Origin: Lactarius indigo
Taxonomy: Eukaryota > Basidiomycota > Agaricomycetes > Russulales > Russulaceae
DNA: 64,000 nt
Direction of reading: 5' to 3'
Assembly: GCA_025766275.1 (NCBI GenBank)
Contig: JAFKAC010000054.1
Location: 1-64,000 of the forward strand
The notes beneath the pieces are model-generated. The model did not search any database. It was not told the DNA's origin and worked only from the letters and a program-made list of their open reading frames with translations. The translations under genes and the position numbers were made by a program. This document shows positions 21,601 to 31,500 of the stretch, piece after piece. Every line of letters begins with the position of its first letter. Within the stretch, counting starts at the first letter, position 1.

Positions 21601-22156
21601 GGGATATGACCCACACGCTGATTGGACCAATAAGCCATCTCCTATACCTCAGGTGACCAAGCAACTAACACACCTCAAGGAAGCCAGAGAAGAAGCACAA
21701 TGCCTCATGAAAAAGGCACAAGAGGCTTGGGTGTGTAACAAAGATACACCCAAATTCAAGATTGGAGACCTTGTGTGGCTGGAAGGGAAGCATCTTAGAA
21801 CCAATCAGCCCATGGCAAAACTCACAGCGTGGTGCCACGGACCATTCCAGGTGATGCAGGTGATGTCCCCTTACAACTATCGATTGGAACTTCCCATGCA
21901 GTGGAGCATCCACCCAGTGTTTCACATTGATCTTCTCACACCTTACAAGCAAACTCCCCTTCATGGAGAGAGCTTCACATGACCACCACCTGAACTGATC
22001 AATGGCAAAGAAGAATACAAGGTCAAGGCAATTCTAGACACCTGGCATTTCAGCAGAGGAAAGTGCCTCCAGTATCTTATCAAATGGAAGGGCTACCCAG
22101 ACTTGGAGAACCAGTGGGTCAACAAGGATGATGTATTTGCACCAGAGGCCCTGTGA
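18700..22156 (+). pseudogene. C3 pol: protease to chromodomain, inactivated
   Basis: Protease ALVDSRATDNFI (about 18810) has Arg in place of the Gly of DSG. RT spans about 19330-20100, with FFFIKKKDGKL and HVYMDNIGIATH near 19870-19905, so the second catalytic Asp of YMDD is Asn. RNase H has LEVDASGYMVGA, ERNYDIYDLELLAIV and FSDHLNLQYW. Integrase has HGHPGIARTQHI, QGCAECQQNK, VDFITKLPV, SDRDPQFTS and MDGQSERTNQW, so HHCC and DDE are present. GDLVWLEGK and WCHGPFQVM precede a chromodomain (about 21990-22156, LQYLIKWKGYP). Frameshifts lie near 18995, 19210 and 19560 (one extra G after KLQP). TGA stops replace likely arginines at NG*ADALSR*PDYN, IPC*EEIT, SFT*PPPE and EAL*QYQE. Confidence 0.9.
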
Positions 22157-23886
22157 CAGTATCAGGAGTCACAGGTACAAGGCAGGATGCTTAAAAGAGG
22201 GGACAAGGTGACAGGAAAGAGTCATCCCCTCTTCCTTCACTCTCTTCACTCACAACCCTCTACTTTGATGCCTACTTCCCCTCTCCAACATGTCACCCAA
22301 GTGGCACTCCTTGACTCCCTCACACAAGCAGCCAGCACACTACTGGACAAGGACAAAGCCACTGAGGTTCCCAACACCCAACTCACTCCCTACACACCCA
22401 TTGGACAACCAGAGGGCCACATCACTGCGCAAGAATGGGCAGCGGTTCTCAACTGCTTCCCCAATCCCATCCAACCCCTCAACGACGAGCATGCCATCCC
22501 TCATGTCTTCTGAAACGATGCCGGCACACAAGAACCCATTGCCATCATCCCCCCAAGTGACAACCTCATTGGTGTTCATGGAAGTTTCCCGTGCAACAAC
22601 GAGCATTCAAGCTCTGATGGAGTACAAGTTGGAGAGTTGGAGGAAGGTGGCAGCGGGATGGCAGAAGGAACAGCTTGACTCAGCAGTGGCCCGACTGAGA
22701 GAGATGTGAGAGAGATGGGAGCAATGGCGGCTGCTGAGGCTGGCCATGACAATGACGATTACTACCCGGCAAGACACACCTTCCTTCAAACGAAACACGA
22801 CACTGATAATCCCCTTGTCACCCCATGGCTCGTCTACACCGATGGGTCCCCCATGTATTGAGGATGTGTGCACATACCCAGCGCTGCATCCATTCACCAC
22901 CACCGACGACCCGGCACACATCATTGTGCCTGAAGGGTTCAGGGCAAATCAACAACCCCATCACATTCCATACCCCATCACTGGCCCCAACGGTGTAGAA
23001 CAAGATGCCTCCCACATGCAGATCATTGGAGGGGCGGACCCCTTGATACTGGGGGTTATACCAGGTTCGCCACATGTTTATGGCAAGCCACTCTATGCAG
23101 AGCCACACAGTGTCAGCCACCCTTTGTCCCACCTACCTGCACGAAGATTTGGTAATCTTCGCGGCAGACAAGATCACCAACCGCACCCTCAACTGCATCA
23201 ATGACAAGACCCTCATGATGAACAGCACACATAGATAGCATACTCACAGAGTGACAAAGTGTTCTGTGGTGAGATAGGCTGGGTGGCTGGAAACAGCAAC
23301 AGGGAAGTCTTGACAAGGTAAAGCAAGAGTGTCTGGCACACAAGCAGTGAGAACTGATGTGGACCAGGAGCGTACATGGTACTCTACTTATACACTTTCT
23401 GGTAGTGACACTGTACAAGGGATGTAACACTAAGTCACGCAGTACAAGAAACTATTGTTCTACAAACGGACAAAGGAGTGGACGTTCTGAGAACAAAGGG
23501 AGAAAGAATAAGGAGAGTCCAGAGCTAAATGATATCATAGTGACATCATAATAAGGATAGAACTAAGTACGGAACAAAGGAAAGTACAAGGGTAATATAC
23601 AACGCAGAGTCTGGATGTATGATGTCATAGAAGTACAGTGATGTCATGTATGACGCAATGATAAGTCCAGATTGTACAGATCAAATAGTATCTAATCTAC
23701 AAGTCCTGTATATCTAATCTAAAGCAGTCCATGCTGCAAGTCCGGACCGTACGAGCCGCTAAGTGCGCAAGGGTCACTTATCAACACCTCACAACAGAAG
23801 TGATGCACTACTGCGCGGTGAGCTTCAAGCTCGATCAGTTGCACGCAAGGGTGAGTCAACTTCGTGCTATGATTCAGTGCACCCAA
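22157..23886 (+). pseudogene. C3 post-chromodomain tail
   Basis: Degraded C-terminal extension in several frames. It includes TDGSPMY-like sequence, PAHIIVPEGFRANQQPHHI, HMQIIGGADPLILGVIPGSP and YGKPLYAEP. The last block aligns with the tails of B (PIVIATEGRNKPFYYEEL) and H (PIVVATEGQGKPVYYGPLYA). The coding trace continues after the solo F LTR (23216-23786, TSD CCTCA) with TTEVMHYCAVSFKLDQLHAR, comparable to YRTAAYEEEWLTAHICQLQA in C1. The function is unknown. It ends where D3 begins. Confidence 0.65.
23216..23786 (-). repeat. Solo LTR, family F
   Basis: This 571-bp LTR in minus orientation runs from TGATGAACAG to CTTATCAACA on the plus strand. It has a perfect TSD CCTCA (23211-23215 and 23787-23791) and carries a single copy of the segment that is tandemly repeated in other F LTRs. 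Confidence 0.93.
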
Positions 23887-25176
23887 TGTCATGCCTCTGT
23901 GGGGGCACGCGTCGTTCTGTAACAGATCCTGCCTAAGGCAAAGGACTCTGAGTTGGATCCCCACTGAGTGGAAGGACTCCCAAGGTCTTCTGTAACAGCT
24001 CCTACGCTGAGGTAGCTGAGTCTGTGACAATCCCCTTGTGACGAGGTGTGTTACGCTCCACCGGCGTAGATCCGACTTGGACACGAGAAAGGCGTAGTTG
24101 ACTTAACGAATATTAGGCAAATGGGGATCTCGTGTCAACCCAATGCAGGCTGAACGGGGGCACGCTGGCACACGCTGCAACAGAGAATGAAAGAAGGTTA
24201 TCCCTTAGTGGATAACAGCAGAAGCACTCTTAGTTGGGGACTAAGGCAAACAAAAGATGAGTCAAGTGGTGGATTGAAGAAGACCAAGATGGGGGTCTTG
24301 GTCTTCTAAAGTGACTACTTATACAGATATGCGCGGGCTTTAAAGTGCCGCTGGAACAATAGGAAACCAATAGCGTAACTAGCTTGAACCCTAGTACGAC
24401 TATCCTAGGAATGAGTCATACACGAGCCACAATCACATGTGTACTACTGTGCTGACTGATACGATGTAAATGTCCATGACTAATACTGAGTCAGACCATA
24501 GTCATAACCGGTCGTGATCGTAACAAGGTGGGAAGGTCCTTCTGTAACAGCCCCTTGTGCTAAGGTAGCTGAGTCTGTGACAATCCCCCTATACTAAGGT
24601 GGGAAGGTCCTTCTGTAATAGCCCCTTGTGCTAAGGTGACTGAGTCTGTAGCAATGGACGAGCATGGGGGCCTAAGTCCAAAGGTCACGTGTCACTGGGC
24701 TGACCAGTAAGACAGGAAGAGGATAAGAGCGAAGTCAAGGGGAAGCCTGCACAGAGGCTGAGAGGGGAATGACCCAAAGGGGACAAGGGACAAGGGTCAG
24801 GGTTTCAGGGTCAAGGGCTTGAGTGCTGAAGGGACTGAGGCACTCAAGGAGACAGTGGAGATACAATGCAGATAGTTGATTAAGCCAAAGCTAAGGAGCT
24901 AAGGCACACTACAAGGTTCCTTATATAGTACAGGATTGCGCCTGAGCACATAGTGCTACTGGTTGCTATAGATAGAGTGGTGTGCTGGCAAGATGATGCT
25001 ATTATCGTGCAAGATGGTGTCGTGCCAGCAAAGCAGGAGAAGGGTGAACAAGAATAGCACAGAAGGTGCTAGAATAATCTGATAAGGGGAAGCATAGGTT
25101 CAAGAAGGTAACTATCAAGAAAGGAGATGGATCAGATAAGGACAGAAAAGGAAAGGTGTCAGGTGAGTTCATGACA
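23887..25176 (-). repeat. LTR, family D (D3), interrupted by an E LTR
   Basis: The D-type LTR is present as 23887-24048 and 24531-25176 (about 808 bp). Its ends are TGTCATGCCTCTG and GAGTTCATGACA. It is enlarged by a roughly 71-bp tandem repeat (units near 23979, 24531 and 24602, each containing CTTCTGTAA and GAGTCTGT). The flanks do not match (CCCAA left, CTTCG right). The left flank is C3 tail and the right flank is the end of the C3 3' LTR, so formation involved a deletion. Confidence 0.82.
24049..24525 (-). repeat. Solo LTR, family E
   Basis: This 477-bp LTR runs from TGTTACGCTCC to GATCGTAACA on the plus strand, with a perfect TSD AGGTG (24044-24048 and 24526-24530) inside D3. It contains the AAGACCAAGAT self-priming motif of the C/E group. 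Confidence 0.93.
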
Positions 25177-25256
25177 CTTCGTGCAGTCGTGATTATCTGC
25201 TAAGTGGTTACTGCCTCATTGAGCTCAAGTTGAGCTAACGTTGTGACGACATTACA
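25177..25256 (+). repeat. Remnant of the C3 3' LTR
   Basis: This is the last 80 bp of the LTR, ending GACGACATTACA. Compared with the matching end of the 5' LTR it differs at about seven positions. All are transitions, almost all of CG against TG or CA. The TSD ATTGG follows. Confidence 0.88.
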
Positions 25257-25659
25257 ATTGGCATATCCCTGTCCAAATTGGATGCTATATCCTTTCCTGG
25301 TGACCCACCCATCAGAGAAGGATGTGACTTTTGAAGATCTTTTTGACAGGTATGGGGCTGCCAACTTTCAAGATGCCCTCACCGACTTCATTGTGCAACA
25401 CAACAATCCTGGGCTATCCACCACTGTGGCTCAGAGGCATGCTGACAACACTCTAATCCCTTTCCGACGTGTTTCTGTATTTCATAAGGTCAAATTCACT
25501 AATTGCAATTACTCAGATCTGAGAATAACTGTTGATGTCTTGCACGTCCGACCTGGGGCATGCAACTGTTGCGAAAGCACTAGTATTCCTGGGCGATTTG
25601 ACACTGCACTGGTGAAACATGGAAACAGGTTCTGTGTGTTATGGTATGGACTGATTATG
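25257..25659 (+). pseudogene. Plavaka-type transposase, 3' part
   Basis: The frame continues from 16165 across C3: SPPL then AYPCPNWMLYPFLVTHPSEK. It reads on through VTFEDLFDRYGAANFQDALT, VDVLHVRPGACNCCESTSIP and GRFDTALVKHGNRFCVLWYG, which fit the C-terminal region of Plavaka transposases. It is cut at 25660 by an E-family LTR. The whole gene is dispersed over five pieces in the window. Confidence 0.82.
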
Positions 25660-26144
25660 TGTTGTGAATGACTCATGGCTGGTTATGACTACAGCCCAAT
25701 AGTGGTATTAGTCATGGACTCTTACATCGCATCAGTCAACATAGTAGTTCACATGTGATTGTGACTCATGTATGACTCATTCCTAGGATAGCTGTACTAG
25801 GGTTCAAGCTAGTTATGCTATTGGTTACTTACTTTTATAGTGGCGCTTTAAAGCCCACGTGTATTTGTATAAGTAGATGTCTTGAAAGACCAAGAGTCTC
25901 CATCTTGGTCTTCTTCAAATCCACCTTCTTAACTTGTCTCCTGCCTGCCTTAGCCTTAGACTAAGTGCACTTCCGCTTCTATCCACCAAGGGATAGTACT
26001 CTTTCACCTTAGCTGCAGTGTGTGCCAGTGTGCCCCTGTTTAGCTCGTGTTGGGTTGACATGTGATCCCCATTTGCCTGATCTTCGCTAAGTTGATTATG
26101 CCTAATCAGAGTCCAAGTCGGACTAACGCCAGTGGAGCATAACA
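25660..26144 (+). repeat. LTR, family E, with mismatched flanks
   Basis: This 485-bp LTR on the plus strand runs from TGTTGTGAATGAC to GGAGCATAACA. Its flanks TTATG and CTGTG are not a duplication. The left flank is Plavaka and the right flank is the block leading to TOP2, so it may be a recombinant LTR joining two loci. Confidence 0.85.
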
Positions 26145-26500
26145 CTGTGTGGTCCAAATCTGGGTTGTGTTTCAGCTACTGAAATCAGCAATACCCTCAA
26201 TTTTCACTAGTTCATGCCCTGCCCCCATACATCTTGCATACATAGAGTGGTTTTCACCACCCTCTTCACCAGATGAATCTCATGGAATGTACCAGGTAGA
26301 GTCATCACAATGAATGTTGTTTAGCCAGTATCATCCCTCTGGAGGAGGTCTGCCACAGCGTTCAGCTCTTCCCAGTTTTCAGATCTGTTTTTCCCCAGCA
26401 GTGGCAGGGCTCAACCGTGCTTGAGGAGTGCCGTACATTCTACATCAACCCATTCCTCCACAGACACTTGTACCAAAATTTGAATGTAATTAACGAACAC
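26145..26500 (-). pseudogene. Coding-like remnant, unrecognised
   Basis: The minus strand carries a protein-like trace: VSVEEWVDVECTALLKHG, a stop, ALPLLGKNRSENWEELNAVA, DLLQRDDTG, a stop, then TTFIVMTLPGTFHEIHLVKR. The stop after RDDTG can be read as a lost arginine. It lies next to the TOP2 remnant on the same strand, but I do not recognise it as part of TOP2. It could be a neighbouring host gene or an older transposon. Confidence 0.4.
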
Positions 26501-27598
26501 TTATAGTACATCAAATGTGTTGTAGTTCTGAAGGGATGTGCACCACCCTGATTTATGTTTGCCCGTCTTCTTTGTCATGCTTAAAGCCATACCACCAAGG
26601 AGATGTGGGTTCTTGCTCTCTGCCTGCCAACAATTGTCTGATGCTTCTTGGTGATCCTGGTCACATTGTACTTGTATTTGCCCATCTTCTTGATCGTGCC
26701 CTTGAAGCTGCGCTACCAAGTATGGGTCCTTGCTCTTCGCCCGCCATCAGTTGTCTGATGTTTACCGCAATCTTTCTTGGGTTGTAACTTGGAACAGATG
26801 TGGTCAGCCCTGTGTGTGCACAGAAAAACCAGTCAGTGCTAGGACAAGGTGAGAAGGCTGTGTGACAAACCTGTGTCAATGATCTCTTTGCCGTTGAGGA
26901 GCAGGAGAGGGATAATGGGCACATACGGCTTGATGTCGTTGTTATCTTCCCTGAGATTGTTGAGCAGAGGGTCATCTGCTGGGTGGAAGATTGTGTGCAT
27001 AATTGGCACCAGCTCTGTGAAGATGTAACGTGCCGAGGCATGATCCTTGTTGATGACATTGGAATAGGAAATTTCGTCTGTGTTGTGATCAAGGTAGGTG
27101 CTGGGCTGCAAGGTGCAATGAATATTGCACATAGCACGATGTAAAATGTAAGAACATACAGTGAATTGTCACAACCATTCCTTATGATTGTCTGCCTTTT
27201 TCTTGCTAGATGCAAGATCGATGAACTTGTGCTTCCCATCCTGTGTCGAGCCAAATGGGACCATATGTTCTGGCATGCGCGAGAAGTAGCTGCAAGCACC
27301 AGAGTCCCTGCCTGTTTCGAGACCCTAAAACATTATTTTCAGTTTAGAATGGAGGATGGTGTGACAGCATTGCAAGCAATGCACCTGGTCTGTCATTACC
27401 AGAAGTTGACCATACTGCAACCTCCTGACGTCAGAATAGTCCTTGTTGTGCTGAAGACCCATGATTTTCTTGATATATTGGATCTCATCGTTCTTCATGA
27501 TCTGATCATGTTTTGCCTCACGCACATTCAGGAGCTTGCCATGCAACAGGAAGACACCAAAGTAGTCACGTCCAACAACGCTGAGACCAGCCACCATG
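26500..27598 (-). pseudogene. TOP2: DNA topoisomerase II pseudogene, 3' block
   Basis: Remnant of the type IIA topoisomerase that passes DNA duplexes through an ATP-gated break. From right to left the minus strand encodes VAGLSVVGRDYFGVFLLHGK, LLNVREAKHDQIMKNDEIQY, IKKIMGLQHNKDYSDVRRLQ and LLVMTDQ (TOPRIM region). Then come FIDLASSKKKADNHKEWL, a TGA, QFT, an intron (27106-27159, GTATGT to TTGCAG), and STYLDHNTDEISYSNVINK. That is joined directly to DHASARYIFTELVPIMHTIF, which skips about 120 residues of the usual enzyme. It continues ADDPLLNNLREDNNDIKPYV, SYNPRKIAVNIRQLMAGEEQ, then a diverged tandem duplication. The retained intron shows a genomic, not processed, copy. A2 is inserted at its right end (TSD CCATG). 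Confidence 0.88.
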
Positions 27599-28069
27599 TG
27601 TTATGATCCGACGCTTCGGACCTAAGTCACAGTATGTCTCCACCCTGCCTTTCCCCTTCTCTACTATACCTTGTTACCAAAGGAGCTACTGTTACTAGTG
27701 GTGCTGTTTCTTTGATCCGAACTTCTGTTTACTCCGTTTAGTCTCTTTGATATTGTGTGGACTTGTGTTCATGTTGTTTGGAACCCTGTCCTATATAAAC
27801 CTGTACCATAGACCATAGGAAGCCAGACTTGGCTTCGTTTGCAATCTAGCAACCTTGCCTCCATACTTTGGTGTGACCTCGCCTTATCCCTCTCTTCTTG
27901 TACATCCCCTACCTCAGTCCCTAACCAGGACACTTCGAAGTCTTTGCAGTTGAACTATATCAACGCGTTACACCTGTTATACTCTGTGCACTAGCAAGAT
28001 CAAGTGTAGAGAAGTGTTAGACACTTCGGACGAGGAGTCCTATATTACAGAGTAGTGCTGCACCTTGTG
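27599..28069 (+). repeat. 5' LTR of A2, first part
   Basis: This is the first 471 bp of the LTR, up to the insertion of B at TTGTG (28065-28069). It holds the promoter: TATATAA at 27792-27798 and the predicted transcript start AGACTTGGCTT at 27825-27835, 33 nt downstream. Confidence 0.95.
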
Positions 28070-28506
28070 TGTTACGGTTCCGAGGGACCGTACGTTCACT
28101 AAGTCGCGCGGAGCTGAGCTCAACGCGGTCGGAAGAGTCGAGACTTATGTTTCTGAACACAAGTCGAGTTTCGGGGATACCTTGGCTCAACTCAAAGAGT
28201 ATCGCAAGGGAGAAGGGAATTACACACGGGGTTCTGAAGACAAGACAAGTGACTCGGATTCGAGAACTAAGAGTAGACAAGGAAATGTGCTACTCTACTG
28301 GCTGCGTCTTATAGTCGTACATACTGGGGTTTTCGGGGGCCGTTTTCTACAAGCCACGTCACCTATCGATTGCTACGTGGACAATTCGTGATACTAGCAC
28401 CATAAGGCGTGCTCAAGGCGAAACCAGACTTCTGCAAAACTTACGAGGACCGGGATGTAGCCGCGCGTTGCGTGACGTGTCGTCACGATGTCACGTGACC
28501 GTGACA
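28070..28506 (-). repeat. 3' LTR of B
   Basis: This 437-bp LTR runs from TGTTACGGTTCCG to CACGTGACCGTGACA on the plus strand. The adjacent 28507-28522 reads TAGTAGGGGGGCTA on the minus strand and is the polypurine tract. Confidence 0.95.
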
Positions 28507-28517
28507 TAGCCCCCCTA

Positions 28518-31500
28518 CTAGGCCGAGTCGTCTCGACTCGCGCGACTGGTTGCGTGAGTGAAATCGTAGTCGTGTCGAAAGATGTAATGTTCGGGACGTC
28601 GGTATGGGTCGCCGCGTCGTTGTGCACGGAGACGCGCGGTGGCTTGAGTAGCGCGTTCGCGGTCGACGGCTCGTCCGAGAACTGTGAGCCATGCGCAGTA
28701 CGTATTGGCATGTGCGGTGGTGGATGAAACGTGGCAGACTCGTCGGTCGGCGCATTTGGCGTGTGGCGTACGACACTCGAACGTTAGGTGTTCCGCGCTG
28801 TCACACCATGTACAGACAGGTAAGCCGGTACGACTATAGATGGACGCGCTACGGTTGTCGTCTCGGTTGCGTGTCGTGTTGTCGTTCGTAGTGGTGCGCA
28901 TTGACTCGGTGACTTCACCGAGTTTGACCTCGTGTAGTACGGGTGAGACCGACCGTGCCGGTTCCTCGTGCAGCTGTGGGTAAGTGAGGCGACGAGGATG
29001 AGCTACTACTGCTTCAGCGAAGGTGCGGGGTAGGATGCGAGGGGGAATCGGGAGAACTTGTTCGGCCATGATAATGGCGCGATGGTGTCGGAGACGGGGG
29101 TCGGAGATTCCATCGTGTGTGAACACGCTAGCGAGAGCGGTTGGCATCGGTTTCGGGAGGTAAGGCGTCAACCGTGTTACTGCGCGTGCGTCGAGGATGC
29201 GATTATCGATGGCAGCGGCGGTGTTAGCCCAATCTACCATGCTGTGCTCGGCTTCCCTCAAACGTAGCGTGAGTAGTTGCTGCTGCTGTACGGATTCCCT
29301 GAGTCGATGAACGTCTGCGCTTAGTCCGGGGTCAGCAAGTCGTCCGAGGGCCTTGTCTATGTCGACGCGAGCCGGGTGGTCGGGACGGAAGATGTCGATG
29401 AATTCTTTTTCTAGAATTCGCGGCTGGATATCGGGTCGGGGTCGTGCTGTTAATTCTTCGTAATAAAAGGGTTTGTTGCGGCCCTCGGTGGCGATGACGA
29501 TAGGTTGTCCTCGAGCGTTTATGACGAATTGGATATAGTGTGCGTTCCTGCGTTCCCCGTCGGAGAACGGTATCTCGACCTGGTAAGGATGTTCGGGTAA
29601 CACCTTTTGCCAGTCGCCGGGGGGCGGCGCAGTGTTTGGTCGTGGCGGTAGGGGATGGACTGATCGCGCGTTCTCGCGGACTGCAATCTCTTCAAGTGCT
29701 TCCCGTCGCAGACGCTGCTGTCGTCGCTGTTTCGCCTGAGAGTGACGGTAGTGGTTTCCGTCGTCACCGATGTGAGTGCTCAAACCCCACATGTCTTCGC
29801 GCGAACGCGGTGAGTTCAGGAGGGCGTTATATGACGGCCCCACCTTAGCCCATTCGTTGACCTCGCGGTCAATGCGTCGGTTGATTTCATCTGGGAGTTC
29901 GTGAGAGGAGATGACTGGGAATTGAGGGGGGTGTCGGTTCATACTAGTACTGGTGTAGATGGTGTTTACCGTCGACTGTGTTCGTTCTTTGTACTGTTGG
30001 ATGAGCTCGGGGGCGTGTAAATTGGAGACGGGTTCCCAGCTATCGTGGGCTGCGGAAAAACCTTTCCATCGTACCAAATATTGCGGCGTTTTCTTACGTC
30101 CGTACATTCGATAGTCGAGAAGGTCTTCTACTTCCCATTCGAGTTCGCCGTCTACTAATTCTGGTGGGGGTTGTACTTCTTTCTTATCGTTCATGATGGT
30201 TTCTCGATAAGGAGTCAGTAATCCTGCGTGAACGACGTCGTGTATTTTCCAATGTGTCGGGAGCTGAAGACGATAAGCCATTTCTGACACGCATTGAGAG
30301 ACGATGAAGGGGCCGTATCGTCGCGGGGATAGTTTGGCGGACGGATGCGTGGTTCGGATATTTGTGGCGTCTAGTCACACCTTATCGCCTAATCGATATG
30401 GTTGATAGCGTGGCGATTCGGTGACCCATCGTAGTTGCGCGGCCCTCATCGCAGCTTGTGCGTTCTTTCGAGCTTCTGTCAATTCCGCCAGGCATTGATC
30501 GGCTGTGGGGGATGACGTGGGTGTTTTCGGTTGGTGGACGGCTGGTACGAAGCCCATGATTAACTCGAACGGGGTTTTTCGAGTAGTTTCGGAAGGCCAG
30601 GCATTGGTAGCGTATTGGGCGATAGGTAACATCGCGGCCCACTGGTCCTGCTGGTAGTTAGCATAAATTCTCAGGTACTGCTCCAGTTTTTGATTTGTTC
30701 GTTCCGACTGGCCATCGGTACGAGGATGGTATGCTGAGCTTATGTTTTGTTGTATACCTAAGGCCGAACACAGACTTTTTGCTAGTGCGGCCGTGAAGCG
30801 AGGGTCACGATCAGATATGATCTTATCTGGTAGGCCATAGTGTGGTAATACGTATCGCATGTAGGCTTGTACCGTTTCTTCTGTTCCGAACCTTTCCTTC
30901 CAAGGGATGAATATGTTAGCCTTCGAGCATCCTTGGTCCGTGATGGTGAGGATGGCATCGAAACCGTGAGACTTCGGCAGCTTTACGATGAAGTCGAGTG
31001 CTATAGTTTTGAATGGCAACGGTGTTCCGTCGGGATAGATTGGGGATAGCGGTACACGTGGTCGATTAGTGAGGTTTTTATTAGCTTGGCACGCAATACA
31101 TCCTTTGACGTAGTCATTTACGTCGTTTTTCATTGCTGGCCACCAGTAGTGTTTTTGTATGGTCGCCAGTGTGTTGGATTGTCCTGGGTGTCCTGCAGTA
31201 GGGAGGTCGTGGAATGACCGAATTACCCCCCTCCTCAAGGAGGTGTCGTCCACGATCACTAGTCGCCCGAGGTAATAGTATAATCCGGCGGAGTCACGTG
31301 TAAGCGGAAGGCGGACCGCGGAAACTGAGGAGGGGTGAGCGCGCTGTGCAGCGCGACATTGATCGTCGAGGGTTGCGACGGAGGCAGCATTGGTAAAAAG
31401 CGCCGGAGGGAGTACGGTGACCTGTTGGTTATCACGATCGTCTGTAATGAGACCCGGGTGGCGGGACAGGGCGTCAGCATGGAGCGTGGGTCCCGGGACA

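Larger units (their letters stand above)
16166..25256 (+). mobile_element. Ty3/Gypsy chromovirus C3 (family C)
   Basis: This plus-strand element is bounded by a perfect TSD ATTGG (16161-16165 and 25257-25261) inside the Plavaka gene. The 5' LTR is complete (502 bp), but only the last 80 bp of the 3' LTR remain because a D-family LTR replaced part of the tail and LTR. The internal order is gag, CCHC, protease, RT, RNase H, integrase, chromodomain and tail. The coding region has many TGA stops, at least three frameshifts and two altered catalytic motifs, so it is an old, dead copy. It hosts a solo F LTR and the D3/E LTR nest. Confidence 0.93.

Noticed and set aside
27106..27598. A functional topoisomerase II gene
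   Set aside because: The frame has TGA stops, an internal loss of about 120 residues, a tandem duplication and two large insertions.
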